64,000 bases of DNA from CAZNOG01 sp964574635. GTDB lineage: Bacteria; Bacteroidota; Bacteroidia; Flavobacteriales_D; Cryomorphaceae. The stretch is from positions 109,289 to 173,288 of the forward strand of contig CAZNOG010000005.1 of NCBI GenBank assembly GCA_964574635.1. Direction: 5' to 3'. Positions 8,188-18,571 of the stretch are shown piece after piece. Under the pieces are notes generated by a model. It searched no databases. It worked only from the letters and a program-made list of their open reading frames with translations, and was not told the origin of the DNA. Positions within the stretch are counted from its first letter, which is position 1, and every line of letters starts with the position of its first letter. The translations under genes and the position numbers were made by a program.

Positions 8188-8761
8188 GGCACGTTTTGGT
8201 GCGGTCGAAACGGGGTGTCGCAACGGCGCGTTGTGGCCCCTTCGACCGTGGATGCGTAAAGGTACGGGTAATATCGAACCTTCGCAACGGGAGGAAATCC
8301 GCCGACGGTATGGAGGTGCAGAAATCCGACTCGTGAAAAAATCGCGTGTTTCGCGGGATGGGGCCGGCCGGCGGCTCCGGTGCGCAATGAAGACGACCGG
8401 GAAACCTGCCGACGGAGTATTGCACCTCTGCTGGCAATCAACCCCTTGATAAATGCCGAAAACCAAAAGCCCGGCCGAATGTGAAGCGGCACCGAATTTC
8501 GAGCTATTTAGAATCGTTTTAAATTATTGGCGCGCATGACAATTTCGTGACAAAGACCCCCCGCGATTGGGGCTTTCTATTAAATTTGCCCGTGATTTGT
8601 GTACGCCCACAAGCTCACAAAGTCGCGTCAAGCCGTAGTACAGAGCGAGTTTCGGTGACGGAACATCGTTTTGGAGCGGGGGATTTGGCGGGGCGATGCG
8701 GGTATGGGTGACATTGTTGACGAGCAATACCTACGCGATATATCTAAAAGATGGATTGGAT
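8188..8761. other. Long divergent intergenic region upstream of the respiratory operon
   Basis: 574 bases between the divergent TspO-like gene and actA. It holds a TAAATTTG element at 8581-8588 and an AT-rich stretch at 8508-8530. No coding sequence or RNA gene is supported. The length suggests regulatory content for the act-cta operon. Confidence 0.5.
8581..8588 (+). promoter_or_regulatory. Putative -7 promoter element for the act-cta operon
   Basis: TAAATTTG, a perfect match to the TAnnTTTG consensus. The nearest TTG upstream (8567-8569) is only 11 bases away, short of the usual 17-23, so the -33 element is uncertain. The leader to actA would be about 170 bases. Confidence 0.35.
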
Positions 8762-10069
8762 ATGAAGGAAGCACCTAATAGCGTGAAGCGCATCCTCAAG
8801 ATATTTGCCATTTCAGCGGCCTTGTTTGGCTTCCTGGGCATAGGCACTCTCTCGGCCCAAGACGGGGAGAAGATTTTCAAATCGTATTGTACGGCCTGTC
8901 ACAAGATCGACCAGGACATGATCGGTCCGAAGCTCGAAGGGGTAATGGACCGTTGGGAAGGCAAGGAAGACTTGCTCCACCAGTGGATCAAGAACCCGGC
9001 TTCCCTGATGGATTCGGACGATCCGTACATCTCGGCGATGATCGCGGAGTGGCTGCCTCGCGGTGGACTGATGACCGCGCAAAACCTGAGCGACGAAGAG
9101 ATCGACGCCGTGTTGGCGTACATCGAGTCGGGCGGAGCCCCGGCGGATGGAGCGGCGGGCGTGGCGGCGGCTCCCACCGAGACGCCTCAGGGCGCCAAGC
9201 CTGAACCTACCGGCGGGCTGAGCACCACCTGGCTGGTCATCATCTTTTTTATCCTCTTGATATTGGTGTTCGCCCTTTGGGGAGTACGCTCATCGCTCAC
9301 GCACATCGACCGCTCGATGAAAGAGCGGGAAGGCATCTCCATTCCGGAACCCCTGCCCTTCGGCAAAAGGATGAAGCAATGGATGTGGAACAACCGCGTG
9401 GGTGTATCCGTGGGTGGAATCCTCATCGTGGCCATTCTGTGCGTAAAAGGATACGAAGGGCTGATGGGTATCGGCGTATACCAAGGATATCACCCCGAGC
9501 AGCCCATTGAGTTCAACCACACCTTGCACGCCGGGGTGAACCAGATCTCGTGCGTGTACTGCCACCACCAAGCTTTGGAAAGCCGCCACGCGGGAATTCC
9601 TTCGGCCAACGTGTGCATGAACTGCCACAAGGGAATCAGCGAAGGCAGATCGCCCCAGGGCACGGAAGACATCCAGAAAATTTACGAAGCCGTGGGTTGG
9701 GATCCATCCAAGATGGAATACACCGGAGAAGAGAAGCCCATCCGTTGGGTGAAAGTTCACAACCTTCCCGACCACGCGTACTTCAACCACATGCAGCACT
9801 ACGTGGTGGCCGGCATCGAGTGCCAAGAGTGCCACGGGCAGGTGCAGGACGAATTCGTGACGGCCGAACAACACGCCGAGCTCACCATGGGCTGGTGCGT
9901 GGACTGCCACAACACCACCAAGGTGAACATGGACGGAAACGGCTATTACGAAGATATTCACCAACGATTGGTGGACAACGGACGTGAGGAGCTGAAGAAA
10001 TACCTCGAAGACGGAAAGATCACCGCAAGGGAATTGGGCGGCTGGGAATGCGCCAAATGTCACTATTAA
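8762..10069 (+). CDS. actA: Alternative complex III subunit ActA, multihaem cytochrome c
   Basis: 435 residues with six CxxCH haem sites. One is in an N-terminal cytochrome c domain (CTACH, residues 43-47). After two membrane helices (about 152-177 and 210-232), five more lie in the C-terminal domain: CVYCH, CMNCH, CQECH, CVDCH and CAKCH, from about residue 262 to 433. ActA carries electrons from the complex to downstream acceptors. The ATG at 8762 (MKEAPNSVKRILK) directly precedes a signal-like hydrophobic segment ending at SAQ; an upstream GTG-initiated extension is unlikely. It is the first gene of the actABCDEF-ctaC-ctaD operon, 17 bases ahead of actB. Confidence 0.93.
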   Translation: MKEAPNSVKRILKIFAISAALFGFLGIGTLSAQDGEKIFKSYCTACHKIDQDMIGPKLEGVMDRWEGKEDLLHQWIKNPASLMDSDDPYISAMIAEWLPRGGLMTAQNLSDEEIDAVLAYIESGGAPADGAAGVAAAPTETPQGAKPEPTGGLSTTWLVIIFFILLILVFALWGVRSSLTHIDRSMKEREGISIPEPLPFGKRMKQWMWNNRVGVSVGGILIVAILCVKGYEGLMGIGVYQGYHPEQPIEFNHTLHAGVNQISCVYCHHQALESRHAGIPSANVCMNCHKGISEGRSPQGTEDIQKIYEAVGWDPSKMEYTGEEKPIRWVKVHNLPDHAYFNHMQHYVVAGIECQECHGQVQDEFVTAEQHAELTMGWCVDCHNTTKVNMDGNGYYEDIHQRLVDNGREELKKYLEDGKITARELGGWECAKCHY

Positions 10070-10086
10070 TAAGTCTGTAATCGGTT

Positions 10087-13000
10087 ATGTCAAACAACAA
10101 GAAATACTGGGGCGGACTCGAAGATCTTCAAGACAACAAAGAGTTTTTGGAGGCGAGCCAGGCGGAATTTTCAAAAGACGTGCAAACGGTGGACGAGTTC
10201 CTTTCGGAAAACGACTTGTCCAAGTCGACCACCAATCGGCGTGACTTTCTGAAATTCTTGGGCTTCAGCGTGACCGCGGCCACCATCGCCGCGTGTGAAA
10301 CGCCTGTGATCCACGCCATCCCCTACGTAAACAAACCCGAAAACGTCACCATCGGCGTTCCGACCTATTACGCTTCGACCTATTACGACGGCACGGACTA
10401 CGCCGGTGTGCTGGTCAAGACCCGTGAAGGGCGTCCGATCCTGATCAAAGGAAACCGAAAATACGGCATCAGCGCGGGATCGATCACGCCGAGAGTCAAC
10501 GCTTCGGTATTGAGCCTTTACGACGGAAGCCGTCTGAAAGGCCCAGTTGACAACGGAGTGGAAACCACTTGGTCGGGCATCGACGGCAAAATCACAGGCG
10601 AACTTTCGGCAATCGCCGAGAGGGGCGGCAAAATCGTTTTCCTCACTGGAACGCTCATCAGCCCTTCCACCCAAGCGGCGATCGACAAGTTCAAAGAACA
10701 ATACGGCGGAGAGAATTTCGAAGTGGTCAACTACGACCCCATCTCCGCATACGGAATTCGAAAAGGAAACGAACTCAGCTTCGGTACGTTTTCCATTCCC
10801 GATTACGACTTTTCAAAAGCCAAGGTCATCGTCAGCGTGGCGGCGGATTTCATGAACAATTGGTTGCTCCACAACCAATACGTTCCGCAATACGCCAAAA
10901 ACCGAAACCCTTCGGGCGACTGGATGAGCCGTCACTTCCAATTCGAAGGAACGCTATCCCTCACCGGTTCGAACGCCGATGAGCGCACGGCCATCCTGCC
11001 TTCGCAAGAAGGTCGGGTGGTTATGGCCATCTACAACGGAGTGGCTACGAAATTGGGTCGACCCACCTTGAACCTCAACACCGACGGGCTTCCCATGGAC
11101 CGCATCAAAACCGCTGTCGACGAACTGACGGTTGCCGACGGCGAGGGCTTGCTCGTGGCGGGAAGCAACGACCCGCAAGTGCAAGTAGTGGTCAACGCCG
11201 TAAACGACATGCTGGGCAACTACGGCAAAACCATCCTGCCCCAGGTTCAAACTTACTTGAAGCAAGGCGACGACGCACGCGTGATGCAACTGGTGAAGGA
11301 AATGAACGCAGGCTCCGTGGCCGCGATCCTCATCAACGGAAACATCAATCCCGCGTACTCACTTCCCAATGCGGAAGAGTTCGCGGCCGGATTGGAGAAA
11401 GTGGGAACCACCATTTCGTTCTCCACCCACGCCGACGAAACCGCCTCGAAGTGCAAATACATTTGTCCGGACAACCACTATTTGGAGTCTTGGAACGACT
11501 TTTACCCCAAGACCGGGCACTACGCATTGGCTCAGCCGACGATTTCACCCCTTTACAACACCCGACAATTCCAGGAAAGCCTGTTGAGATGGGCCGGCGA
11601 CAAATCGTCCTTCCACGATTTCATCCGCGGTGAGTGGCGCAAGATTTCCGCCTCTTCCGACGGTGAAGACGGAGCGATCGGCTTGTTTGACGATTTCTGG
11701 TACAATGCGCTCCGCACCGGTTCCGTAAATGTGCAGGTGCCCGCATCGGAAACGGGAATCACATTCAATACCGCCGCACTTCAAGGACTGAACTTCGCCG
11801 CACCGACCGGGTCGGGCTTTGAAGTGGTTCTGTATTCCAAAGTGGGAATCGGCGACGGTAGCCACGCGGCCAATCCATGGTTGCAGGAGCTCCCCGACCC
11901 CATTTCGAAAGTGGTTTGGGACAACTACATCGCCATGAACCCGGGCGACGTGGAAGAGTTGGGCTTCAAGATGCACTTGGGACAAGAGCTCCCGGCATCG
12001 CTGGCGACACTGACGATAGACGGCAAGAGCGTCGTTCTTCCCGTGGTTCCGCAGCCGGGTCAAAAGAAAGGCTCCGTATCGGTGGCGTTGGGCTACGGAC
12101 GGGGATCAAAAGGAGAAAAAATCGGCAAGGGCGCGTTCCGCACCAAGCCGTACGGAGGATATGAAACCGACGATCAGGGCAATTTGGTGCCCATCGGTAA
12201 AAACGTGTACCACTTCGTGGGAACCGGCGACGGCCACCTGAACTACATCCGCACCGGGGCGACCATCGAATCCGCCGGTGCCACCTACCCCATCGCGAGC
12301 ACCCAGACGCATCACACGTTGATGGACCGCCATTCGGTGGTGAAGGAAACATCGCTCTCCTTCTTCCGGTCCAACCCCAAGGAAGCCTACAATCCGCCCG
12401 TTACCCTGCCGGTACACGAAGGTGGGGAAGTGGTGGACAAGAACGTGGAAGACATTTCGCTGTGGAGAGAGTTTCCGGTGAAAAAAGTGGGCCACCATTG
12501 GGGTATGTCCATCGACCTGACCGCGTGCATCGGTTGCGGCGCCTGCGTAACGGCCTGCCATACCGAAAACAACGTGCCCGTAGTGGGCAAAGACGAAGTA
12601 CGCCGCGGACGCGACATGCACTGGATGCGCATCGACCGCTACTACTCTTCGGACATGACCAAAGAGAAGGCGAAGGAAATGGACATGGGCGTAGTGGACA
12701 TGTACCGCGCCATGGAAGTGCCGGAGTACGACAACCCGAGCACGGTGCACATGCCCATGATGTGCCAGCACTGCAACCACGCACCTTGCGAAACGGTGTG
12801 TCCGGTACTGGCCACGACCCACAGCAACGAAGGTTTGAACCAAATGACGTACAACCGGTGCATCGGTACGCGCTACTGCGCCAACAACTGCCCGTTCAAA
12901 GTTCGTCGCTTCAACTGGTTCAACTACAAAGCATACGACAAGTTCACCATGGTCAACCCCGCACAGGATCCCACTGCGCGCATGGTGCTCAACCCCGACG

Positions 13001-13284
13001 TAACCGTACGTTCGAGGGGTGTGATGGAGAAGTGTTCCATGTGTGTACAGCGAATCCAAGAAGGGAAATTGGAGGCCAAGAAGGCCGGACATCCCGTGGA
13101 AGACGGCGCCATCCAAACCGCTTGCGCGGAGGCGTGTCCCACCCACGCCATCACTTTCGGCGACCGCAACGACACACAATCGGAAATCCACAAATCGGAA
13201 AAAGACCCACGGACCTACCAAGCCTTGGCCGAACTCGGAATCCGACCCAGCGTGGATTACAAAGTGAAAATCAGAAATACTTGA
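10087..13284 (+). CDS. actB: Alternative complex III subunit ActB, molybdopterin-oxidoreductase-like plus iron-sulfur domain
   Basis: 1065 residues. Near the N-terminus a Tat-type signal (RRDFLKFLGF, Arg51-Arg52) ends in a lipobox with Cys70 (IAAC), indicating export folded and lipid anchoring. The central part resembles a molybdopterin oxidoreductase; in this family that domain lacks the cofactor. The C-terminal quarter carries four Cys-rich iron-sulfur segments: CIGCGACVTAC, CNHAPCETVCPV, CIGTRYCANNCPF with CSMCVQRI, and CAEACPTHAI. These give a wire of FeS clusters for quinol oxidation. The length and the fusion of both domains match ActB of Bacteroidota. The stop is 35 bases before actC. 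Confidence 0.95.
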   Translation: MSNNKKYWGGLEDLQDNKEFLEASQAEFSKDVQTVDEFLSENDLSKSTTNRRDFLKFLGFSVTAATIAACETPVIHAIPYVNKPENVTIGVPTYYASTYYDGTDYAGVLVKTREGRPILIKGNRKYGISAGSITPRVNASVLSLYDGSRLKGPVDNGVETTWSGIDGKITGELSAIAERGGKIVFLTGTLISPSTQAAIDKFKEQYGGENFEVVNYDPISAYGIRKGNELSFGTFSIPDYDFSKAKVIVSVAADFMNNWLLHNQYVPQYAKNRNPSGDWMSRHFQFEGTLSLTGSNADERTAILPSQEGRVVMAIYNGVATKLGRPTLNLNTDGLPMDRIKTAVDELTVADGEGLLVAGSNDPQVQVVVNAVNDMLGNYGKTILPQVQTYLKQGDDARVMQLVKEMNAGSVAAILINGNINPAYSLPNAEEFAAGLEKVGTTISFSTHADETASKCKYICPDNHYLESWNDFYPKTGHYALAQPTISPLYNTRQFQESLLRWAGDKSSFHDFIRGEWRKISASSDGEDGAIGLFDDFWYNALRTGSVNVQVPASETGITFNTAALQGLNFAAPTGSGFEVVLYSKVGIGDGSHAANPWLQELPDPISKVVWDNYIAMNPGDVEELGFKMHLGQELPASLATLTIDGKSVVLPVVPQPGQKKGSVSVALGYGRGSKGEKIGKGAFRTKPYGGYETDDQGNLVPIGKNVYHFVGTGDGHLNYIRTGATIESAGATYPIASTQTHHTLMDRHSVVKETSLSFFRSNPKEAYNPPVTLPVHEGGEVVDKNVEDISLWREFPVKKVGHHWGMSIDLTACIGCGACVTACHTENNVPVVGKDEVRRGRDMHWMRIDRYYSSDMTKEKAKEMDMGVVDMYRAMEVPEYDNPSTVHMPMMCQHCNHAPCETVCPVLATTHSNEGLNQMTYNRCIGTRYCANNCPFKVRRFNWFNYKAYDKFTMVNPAQDPTARMVLNPDVTVRSRGVMEKCSMCVQRIQEGKLEAKKAGHPVEDGAIQTACAEACPTHAITFGDRNDTQSEIHKSEKDPRTYQALAELGIRPSVDYKVKIRNT

Positions 13285-13319
13285 TGCAAGGCATATCAAA
13301 CCTTTAGAATCGATCGAGC

Positions 13320-14708
13320 ATGCATAGAGAAGCGGCCATAAGAACCCCCCTGATCCTCGGTGACAAATCGTACAGCGACGTCACCCACGATGTCATTCAC
13401 GGCATCGAGAACAAAGCGCCCCGGGGTTGGTATATCCTGATCACCATTTCGGGAATCATTTCCCTCTGGGGATTGGGCTGTATCGTGTACCTTATCGCTA
13501 CGGGAATCGGTACCTGGGGACTGAACAAAACCATCGGTTGGGCTTGGGACATCACCAACTTCGTGTGGTGGGTCGGCATCGGCCACGCCGGTACGCTGAT
13601 ATCCGCCGTATTGTTGCTTTTCCGACAAAAATGGAGGATGGCGATCAACCGATCCGCGGAGGCCATGACCATCTTTGCCGTAATGATGGCGGCCTTGTTT
13701 CCCGGCATCCACATGGGGCGTATTTGGCTCGCCTACTTCGTACTGCCCCTCCCCAACCAATTCGGGTCACTGTGGGTAAACTTCAACTCGGCCCTGCTGT
13801 GGGACGTGTTCGCGATTTCGACTTACTTCAGCGTTTCACTGGTGTTTTGGTACATCGGACTATTGCCCGACTTGGCCACCATTCGCGACCGCGTGAAGAG
13901 CCCGACGGCCAAGCGCATCTACGGCATTTTGAGTTTCGGTTGGTCGGGCCGGGCCAAGCACTGGTCGCGCTTTGAAGAGGTATCCCTGGTTTTGGCCGGG
14001 TTGGCCACACCGCTGGTGTTTTCGGTTCACTCCATCGTATCCATGGACTTCGCCACCAGTATCATTCCGGGATGGCACACCACGATCTTCCCGCCTTACT
14101 TCGTTTCGGGTGCGGTATTCTCCGGTTTCGCCATGGTACTCACCCTGCTCTTGATCATGAGAAAGGTCATGCACCTTGAGAATTACATCACGATCAAGCA
14201 CGTGGAGTACATGAACATCGTAATCATCGTTACGGGTTCCATCGTGGGCGTGGCGTATCTGACCGAGTTGTTCATTTCGTGGTATTCCGGCGTGGAATAC
14301 GAGAGTTACGCGTTCATCAACCGCGCCACCGGACCTTACTTGGTCGCTTATTGGGTCATGATGACCTGCAACGTCATTACGCCCCAGCTGTTTTGGATCA
14401 AGAAAATCCGCACGAACCTTTTGGCCACCTTCCTGCTCTCCATCGTGGTGAACATCGGGATGTGGTTTGAGCGTTTCGTAATCATCGTGACGTCGCTGCA
14501 CCGCGACTTCGTTCCTTCGAGCTGGTCGATGTTTTACCCCACTTGGGTGGAAATCGGGACGTTTATCGGGACGATCGGCATCTTCTTCACGCTGTTTTTG
14601 TTGTTCGCCCGGTTCTTCCCGGTATTGGCCATCGCCGAATTGAAATCCATTTTGAAGGTGTCGGGTGAGGCCTATAAAAAACCCTTGGATAACGAAGAAA
14701 AACATTGA
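13320..14708 (+). CDS. actC: Alternative complex III subunit ActC, NrfD/PsrC-like quinol-binding membrane subunit
   Basis: 462 residues with about ten membrane helices. The sequence from GWYILITISGIISLWGLG through FVWWVGIGHAGTLISAVLLLFRQ and PGIHMGRIWLAYFVLP is characteristic of NrfD/PsrC-like ActC, which houses a quinol site on the periplasmic side. The start is the ATG at 13320. The stop lies two bases before the actD ATG. No haem motif is present, as expected for this subunit. Confidence 0.95.
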   Translation: MHREAAIRTPLILGDKSYSDVTHDVIHGIENKAPRGWYILITISGIISLWGLGCIVYLIATGIGTWGLNKTIGWAWDITNFVWWVGIGHAGTLISAVLLLFRQKWRMAINRSAEAMTIFAVMMAALFPGIHMGRIWLAYFVLPLPNQFGSLWVNFNSALLWDVFAISTYFSVSLVFWYIGLLPDLATIRDRVKSPTAKRIYGILSFGWSGRAKHWSRFEEVSLVLAGLATPLVFSVHSIVSMDFATSIIPGWHTTIFPPYFVSGAVFSGFAMVLTLLLIMRKVMHLENYITIKHVEYMNIVIIVTGSIVGVAYLTELFISWYSGVEYESYAFINRATGPYLVAYWVMMTCNVITPQLFWIKKIRTNLLATFLLSIVVNIGMWFERFVIIVTSLHRDFVPSSWSMFYPTWVEIGTFIGTIGIFFTLFLLFARFFPVLAIAELKSILKVSGEAYKKPLDNEEKH

Positions 14709-14710
14709 AC

Positions 14711-15268
14711 ATGGCCCGTACAGTAAAACATACTCAGGTAGTGCACGCGATGTTCGACGACGACCATCGCCTGATGGACGCGGCGTCCAAATTGGTGGCC
14801 GGCGGCATTCACATCCGCGATGTGTACTCCCCCTTTCCACTCCACGGCTTGGACCCCATCATCGGGATCAAAAGAACGAGGATGGCCATCGTGTCGTTCA
14901 TGTTCGGCGCTTTGGGATTGTCCCTCGCCATTTTGGGCATGTGGTATTTCATGATCCAAGACTGGCCCATGAACGTCGGCGGAAAGCCCAGCTTTACCCT
15001 GATTGAAAACTTGCCGGCCTTCATTCCCATCGCGTTCGAGGTGACCGTACTCTTGGCCGCTCACGGAATGGCGGTCACCTATTTCATCAGAAACGGCACG
15101 ATGCCCGGTATGCCGGCGAGCAACCCGGATCCACGAACCACCGATGACAAGTTCGTCATGGAAATCACAGCCGAAGAAAACCCCCACATCACCGCCGACG
15201 ACCTGTCGCAATTGCTGAAGGAGAACGGGGCGATCGAAATCAACGAAAAGCAGGTAACCGTATCATGA
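14711..15268 (+). CDS. actD: Alternative complex III subunit ActD (DUF3341 family)
   Basis: 185 residues with two central helices (AIVSFMFGALGLSLAILGMWYFM and LPAFIPIAFEVTVLLAAHGMAVTYF). The N-terminal soluble region, with FDDDHRLMDAASKLVAGGIHIRDVYSPFPLHGLD, is the hallmark of DUF3341/ActD. ActD is a membrane subunit of the complex without a cofactor. I chose the ATG at 14711 (MARTVKHTQ) over a TTG six bases upstream that overlaps actC. The stop overlaps the actE start by ATGA. Confidence 0.93.
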   Translation: MARTVKHTQVVHAMFDDDHRLMDAASKLVAGGIHIRDVYSPFPLHGLDPIIGIKRTRMAIVSFMFGALGLSLAILGMWYFMIQDWPMNVGGKPSFTLIENLPAFIPIAFEVTVLLAAHGMAVTYFIRNGTMPGMPASNPDPRTTDDKFVMEITAEENPHITADDLSQLLKENGAIEINEKQVTVS

Positions 15269-15939
15269 GTGTAATGACAGCATATTCGACGCGTCTTCTG
15301 GCGGGATCGGTTTTGGTGATCCTCGCGACGACAGCGTGCGTACGTGACGAACAAAGCCCCGGCTACGAATACATGCCCGACATGTACCGCAGCCCGGCCA
15401 TCGAGGCCTACGTGGATTACGGTGAAATCCGGGATACCATCCACGACGAACTCGCCACCACCAAATCGGTACGCCGACCGGTGGAGGGCACCGTTCCTTT
15501 CAGCGACCAAGCGATGAACGACATCCCGTTCACCATTCCGAACACGTTTGAAGGCTACGAAAGCGCGGGCGAGATCCTGAAATCACCCCTCGCGGAAACC
15601 GAAGACATCATTCGGGAAGGACAACTCATCTACGCGGATTTCTGCGTGCACTGCCACGGAAAAACCGGAAAAGGCGACGGGCCCGTCGTGGAAATGGGCG
15701 GCCATCCGCCACCCCCGGCGTACGATTCACCACAAATGGCCGATTTGCCGGAAGGAAAGATGTTTCACGCCATCACTTACGGAAAGGGACTGATGGGTCC
15801 GCACAAATCGCAATTGAGCAAATTGGACCGCTGGAAAGTCATCGCTTTCGTCAAAACCCTACAAGCATCGGATGATGAAGGGGAAGGCGAGAGCGACACC
15901 CAAGAAGAAAACGGAGAAGAGGGAGCCAGCGAGAATTAA
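15265..15939 (+). CDS. actE: Alternative complex III subunit ActE, monohaem cytochrome c lipoprotein
   Basis: 224 residues. The signal sequence ends in a lipobox (ATTAC, Cys about residue 25), so the protein should be lipid anchored. A single haem site, CVHCHGKTGKGDGPV, is followed by a distal region with GKGLMGPHKSQL that can supply the axial Met. The tail is strongly acidic (EGEGESDTQEENGEEGASEN). ActE contributes a c-type haem to the electron exit side. The ATG overlaps the actD stop by four bases; there are 54 bases to the actF start. Confidence 0.93.
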   Translation: MSVMTAYSTRLLAGSVLVILATTACVRDEQSPGYEYMPDMYRSPAIEAYVDYGEIRDTIHDELATTKSVRRPVEGTVPFSDQAMNDIPFTIPNTFEGYESAGEILKSPLAETEDIIREGQLIYADFCVHCHGKTGKGDGPVVEMGGHPPPPAYDSPQMADLPEGKMFHAITYGKGLMGPHKSQLSKLDRWKVIAFVKTLQASDDEGEGESDTQEENGEEGASEN

Positions 15940-15993
15940 TAACGAGGCTGGGCGGTAAGGCCGGAAAATCAGGAACCCGCCGCCACGCCGGAA

Positions 15994-17295
15994 ATGCAAC
16001 TAAAACTACGCGAAATGAATTTCGTTTTTTCCAGTCGAGCCAAAGTCGTTACCTACATTTTGATGCTCATCGGTGCCGTGGCCCTGGTATGGGGATTCTT
16101 TGCCGATGACTCGCCCCACCACGGCAGGTGGTGGTCCAACGTGATGATCAACGGATTTTACTTCTTGTCCATCGCTCTGGGCGCACTGTTTTTCTACGCC
16201 TTGAGCTTTGCGACGGAAACCGCGTGGGCCGTCATTATCCGACGCGTGGTCGAGGCGGTATTCTCTTTCATCCCTGCCGCTACCGTCGTGCTGCTGATCG
16301 TATTCATCGGCTCGACCATGCACTGGAACCACATCTTCCACTGGATGGACGAAGGGGTCGTTTCGGAATTCGTAGTTGAGTCTTCCCTCGGATCCGAGCA
16401 TCCGGAATACTACAAAAGCGCCGCCGACGCGGAAGCCGCCAACGCAGTGGTTACCGCAAACCCGAGCTATGACAGGATCATCGCCAACAAATCGGCTTAC
16501 CTCAACGTGCCTTTTTTCTGGGTTCGCACCCTGGTTTACTTCGCCACGTTCATCATTTTCGCGGTGTGGTTCCGACGTAGGTCACTGAGGGAAGATCAAT
16601 TGGGCGGTACCGAATTGCACTTCAAAGGATATCGAAGGGGAGCGCTGTTCCTGGTGTTGTTCGCCATTTTCTCGAGTTCCTTGTCTTGGGACTGGATCAT
16701 GTCGATCGACACCCACTGGTTTTCCACCCTCTTCGGATGGTACGCCTTTTCGGGCATGTGGGTATCGGCCATGAACATCCTCACCATCTTGGTGCTCTAT
16801 CTGATCTCGAAGGGATATCTCAAGGAAATCAATTCGAGCCACCTCCACGACCTCGGCAAGTGGGTTTTCGCACTGAGCTTCCTGTGGTCGTATCTGTGGT
16901 TTTCGCAGTTCATGCTCATTTGGTATTCCAATATTCCGGAAGAAGTCACGTACTTCGTCACCAGAATCGAACACTACAAAGTGCCTTTCTTCGGAATGTT
17001 CATCATCAATTTCGCCATTCCGATGATCTTCCTTATGTCGAGGGACGCCAAGCGCAACCCCGGGTTCTTGATCACCATCGGAACGATTGTTTTCATCGGT
17101 CATTATTTGGACACCTATATGATGATCACGCCGGGAGTCCTCTTCGAGGAGTGGAAATTCGGATTGTTTGAGGTTGCCGTGTTGTTGGGTTTCACAGGGT
17201 TTTTCATCAACCGCGTACTCACTACGTTGGCGAAAGCGCCACTGACGCCGCAAGCATCGCCCTACCTCGATGAAAGTTTGCATCACAGCACCTAA
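15994..17295 (+). CDS. actF: Alternative complex III subunit ActF, second quinone-binding-type membrane subunit
   Basis: 433 residues with about ten membrane helices, paralogous in fold to ActC. Typical stretches are THWFSTLFGWYAFSGMWVSAMN and FLWSYLWFSQFMLIWYSNIPEEV. The start at 15994 is the first ATG, but a second ATG at 16015 (MNFVFSSRAK) has a more AT-rich leader and is equally plausible. It is the last act gene; the cytochrome oxidase genes follow 36 bases later on the same strand, suggesting that the two complexes are co-expressed and may form a supercomplex. Confidence 0.93.
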   Translation: MQLKLREMNFVFSSRAKVVTYILMLIGAVALVWGFFADDSPHHGRWWSNVMINGFYFLSIALGALFFYALSFATETAWAVIIRRVVEAVFSFIPAATVVLLIVFIGSTMHWNHIFHWMDEGVVSEFVVESSLGSEHPEYYKSAADAEAANAVVTANPSYDRIIANKSAYLNVPFFWVRTLVYFATFIIFAVWFRRRSLREDQLGGTELHFKGYRRGALFLVLFAIFSSSLSWDWIMSIDTHWFSTLFGWYAFSGMWVSAMNILTILVLYLISKGYLKEINSSHLHDLGKWVFALSFLWSYLWFSQFMLIWYSNIPEEVTYFVTRIEHYKVPFFGMFIINFAIPMIFLMSRDAKRNPGFLITIGTIVFIGHYLDTYMMITPGVLFEEWKFGLFEVAVLLGFTGFFINRVLTTLAKAPLTPQASPYLDESLHHST

Positions 17296-17331
17296 GAAAG
17301 AAAGTTTGGATCACGTATTTCAGTCGTAACA

Positions 17332-18567
17332 ATGGAGAAACTGCTCATCATACTTTGTGTCATCCTCGCCGTGGTCGCGGTGGCACAAATCGCAAAGTTG
17401 TATCAGATATCGGCCGACATGAGGAAGTTCCGGGAGGAAGACATCCCGGTTTCGGAAAACAACGTTTCGGCGCTCATGATGCTGATTTTCATGATCGCCC
17501 TCTTCCTGTTTTTCATCTACCTCCTGATCTTCGAAGCCGACGCGTACTTGCCTGTGGCCGCCACGGAGCACGGGAAGGTGGTCGATACGCTCTTCGCCGT
17601 CAACTGGGCCATTTTGTTCACCGTGTTTTTCGTGATGAACTTCCTCCTGTTCTTCTTCACGTGGAAATACCGATACAACCCCAACCGTAAGGCGCTGTAC
17701 TACCCCCACAACAACCGACTGGAGTTGATTTGGACGGTGATCCCCTCCATCGCGTTGGCGTTCTTGATCATCTACGGATTGACCACGTGGAATCAAATCA
17801 TGTCGGATCCCGAAGAGGACGCACTGCAGGTAGAAATCTACGCGCGGCAATTCGACTGGCACGCCAGGTATCCCGGCAAAGACAACACCATGGGTTCGGC
17901 CAACTTCACCATGATCAGCGCCACCAATCCACTCGGGATCATCACCAACTCCGGTATCAGCGAACAAATCCAAGCGCTCAACGAGGAGATCGCCAATATG
18001 GAAAACCGCTTGGAGAACGAAATCCTGCCGGACAGCGAGGTGAAAAAGATCGAGGAGACCCTCGGTCGACGAAAACGACAAAAGGCCCGCGTTCTGGAAT
18101 TGCGCACCGGCAACTACGACTTTTCTTCCAGCCACGACGACATCACCGTGAGGGGCGAAATGTACGTGCCCGTTAATCGGCAAATCGCACTGCAAATTCG
18201 TTCCCAAGACGTCATCCACAGCGTTTGGATTCCCCACTTCCGCGTTCAGATGAACGCCGTGCCGGGGATGACCACCCACTTCAACTTCGTGCCCACCATT
18301 ACATCGGATTCGATGCGGACGATACTCAACGATCCCGATTTCGATTATGTATTGATGTGCAACAAAGTTTGCGGCGCCGCGCACTTCAACATGCAGATGA
18401 ACATCATCGTGGTGACCGAAGAGGAGTACGAACAATGGATCAGCGAGCAGAACACATTTGCGAGCGTCGAAGAGGAGCGGGAAATGGATGGGGATGACAT
18501 TCGTCCCGCACTCATCCTCGACCCGAAGGAGAAACCGTTAATGGCTGCGAACCAACAGAAAGAATAA
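17332..18567 (+). CDS. ctaC: Cytochrome c oxidase subunit II
   Basis: 411 residues. An extra N-terminal helix (LLIILCVILAVVAVAQIA) precedes the two usual helices of subunit II. The periplasmic cupredoxin domain carries the CuA ligands: His in DVIHSVWIPHFRVQMNAVPG and the cluster in MCNKVCGAAHFNM. Between the helices and the CuA domain there is a charged insert of about 60 residues (NEEIANMENRLENEILPDSE) that looks helical. The start is the ATG at 17332; four bases separate the stop from ctaD. No adjacent subunit III or assembly genes are present. Confidence 0.94.
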   Translation: MEKLLIILCVILAVVAVAQIAKLYQISADMRKFREEDIPVSENNVSALMMLIFMIALFLFFIYLLIFEADAYLPVAATEHGKVVDTLFAVNWAILFTVFFVMNFLLFFFTWKYRYNPNRKALYYPHNNRLELIWTVIPSIALAFLIIYGLTTWNQIMSDPEEDALQVEIYARQFDWHARYPGKDNTMGSANFTMISATNPLGIITNSGISEQIQALNEEIANMENRLENEILPDSEVKKIEETLGRRKRQKARVLELRTGNYDFSSSHDDITVRGEMYVPVNRQIALQIRSQDVIHSVWIPHFRVQMNAVPGMTTHFNFVPTITSDSMRTILNDPDFDYVLMCNKVCGAAHFNMQMNIIVVTEEEYEQWISEQNTFASVEEEREMDGDDIRPALILDPKEKPLMAANQQKE

Positions 18568-18571
18568 AACT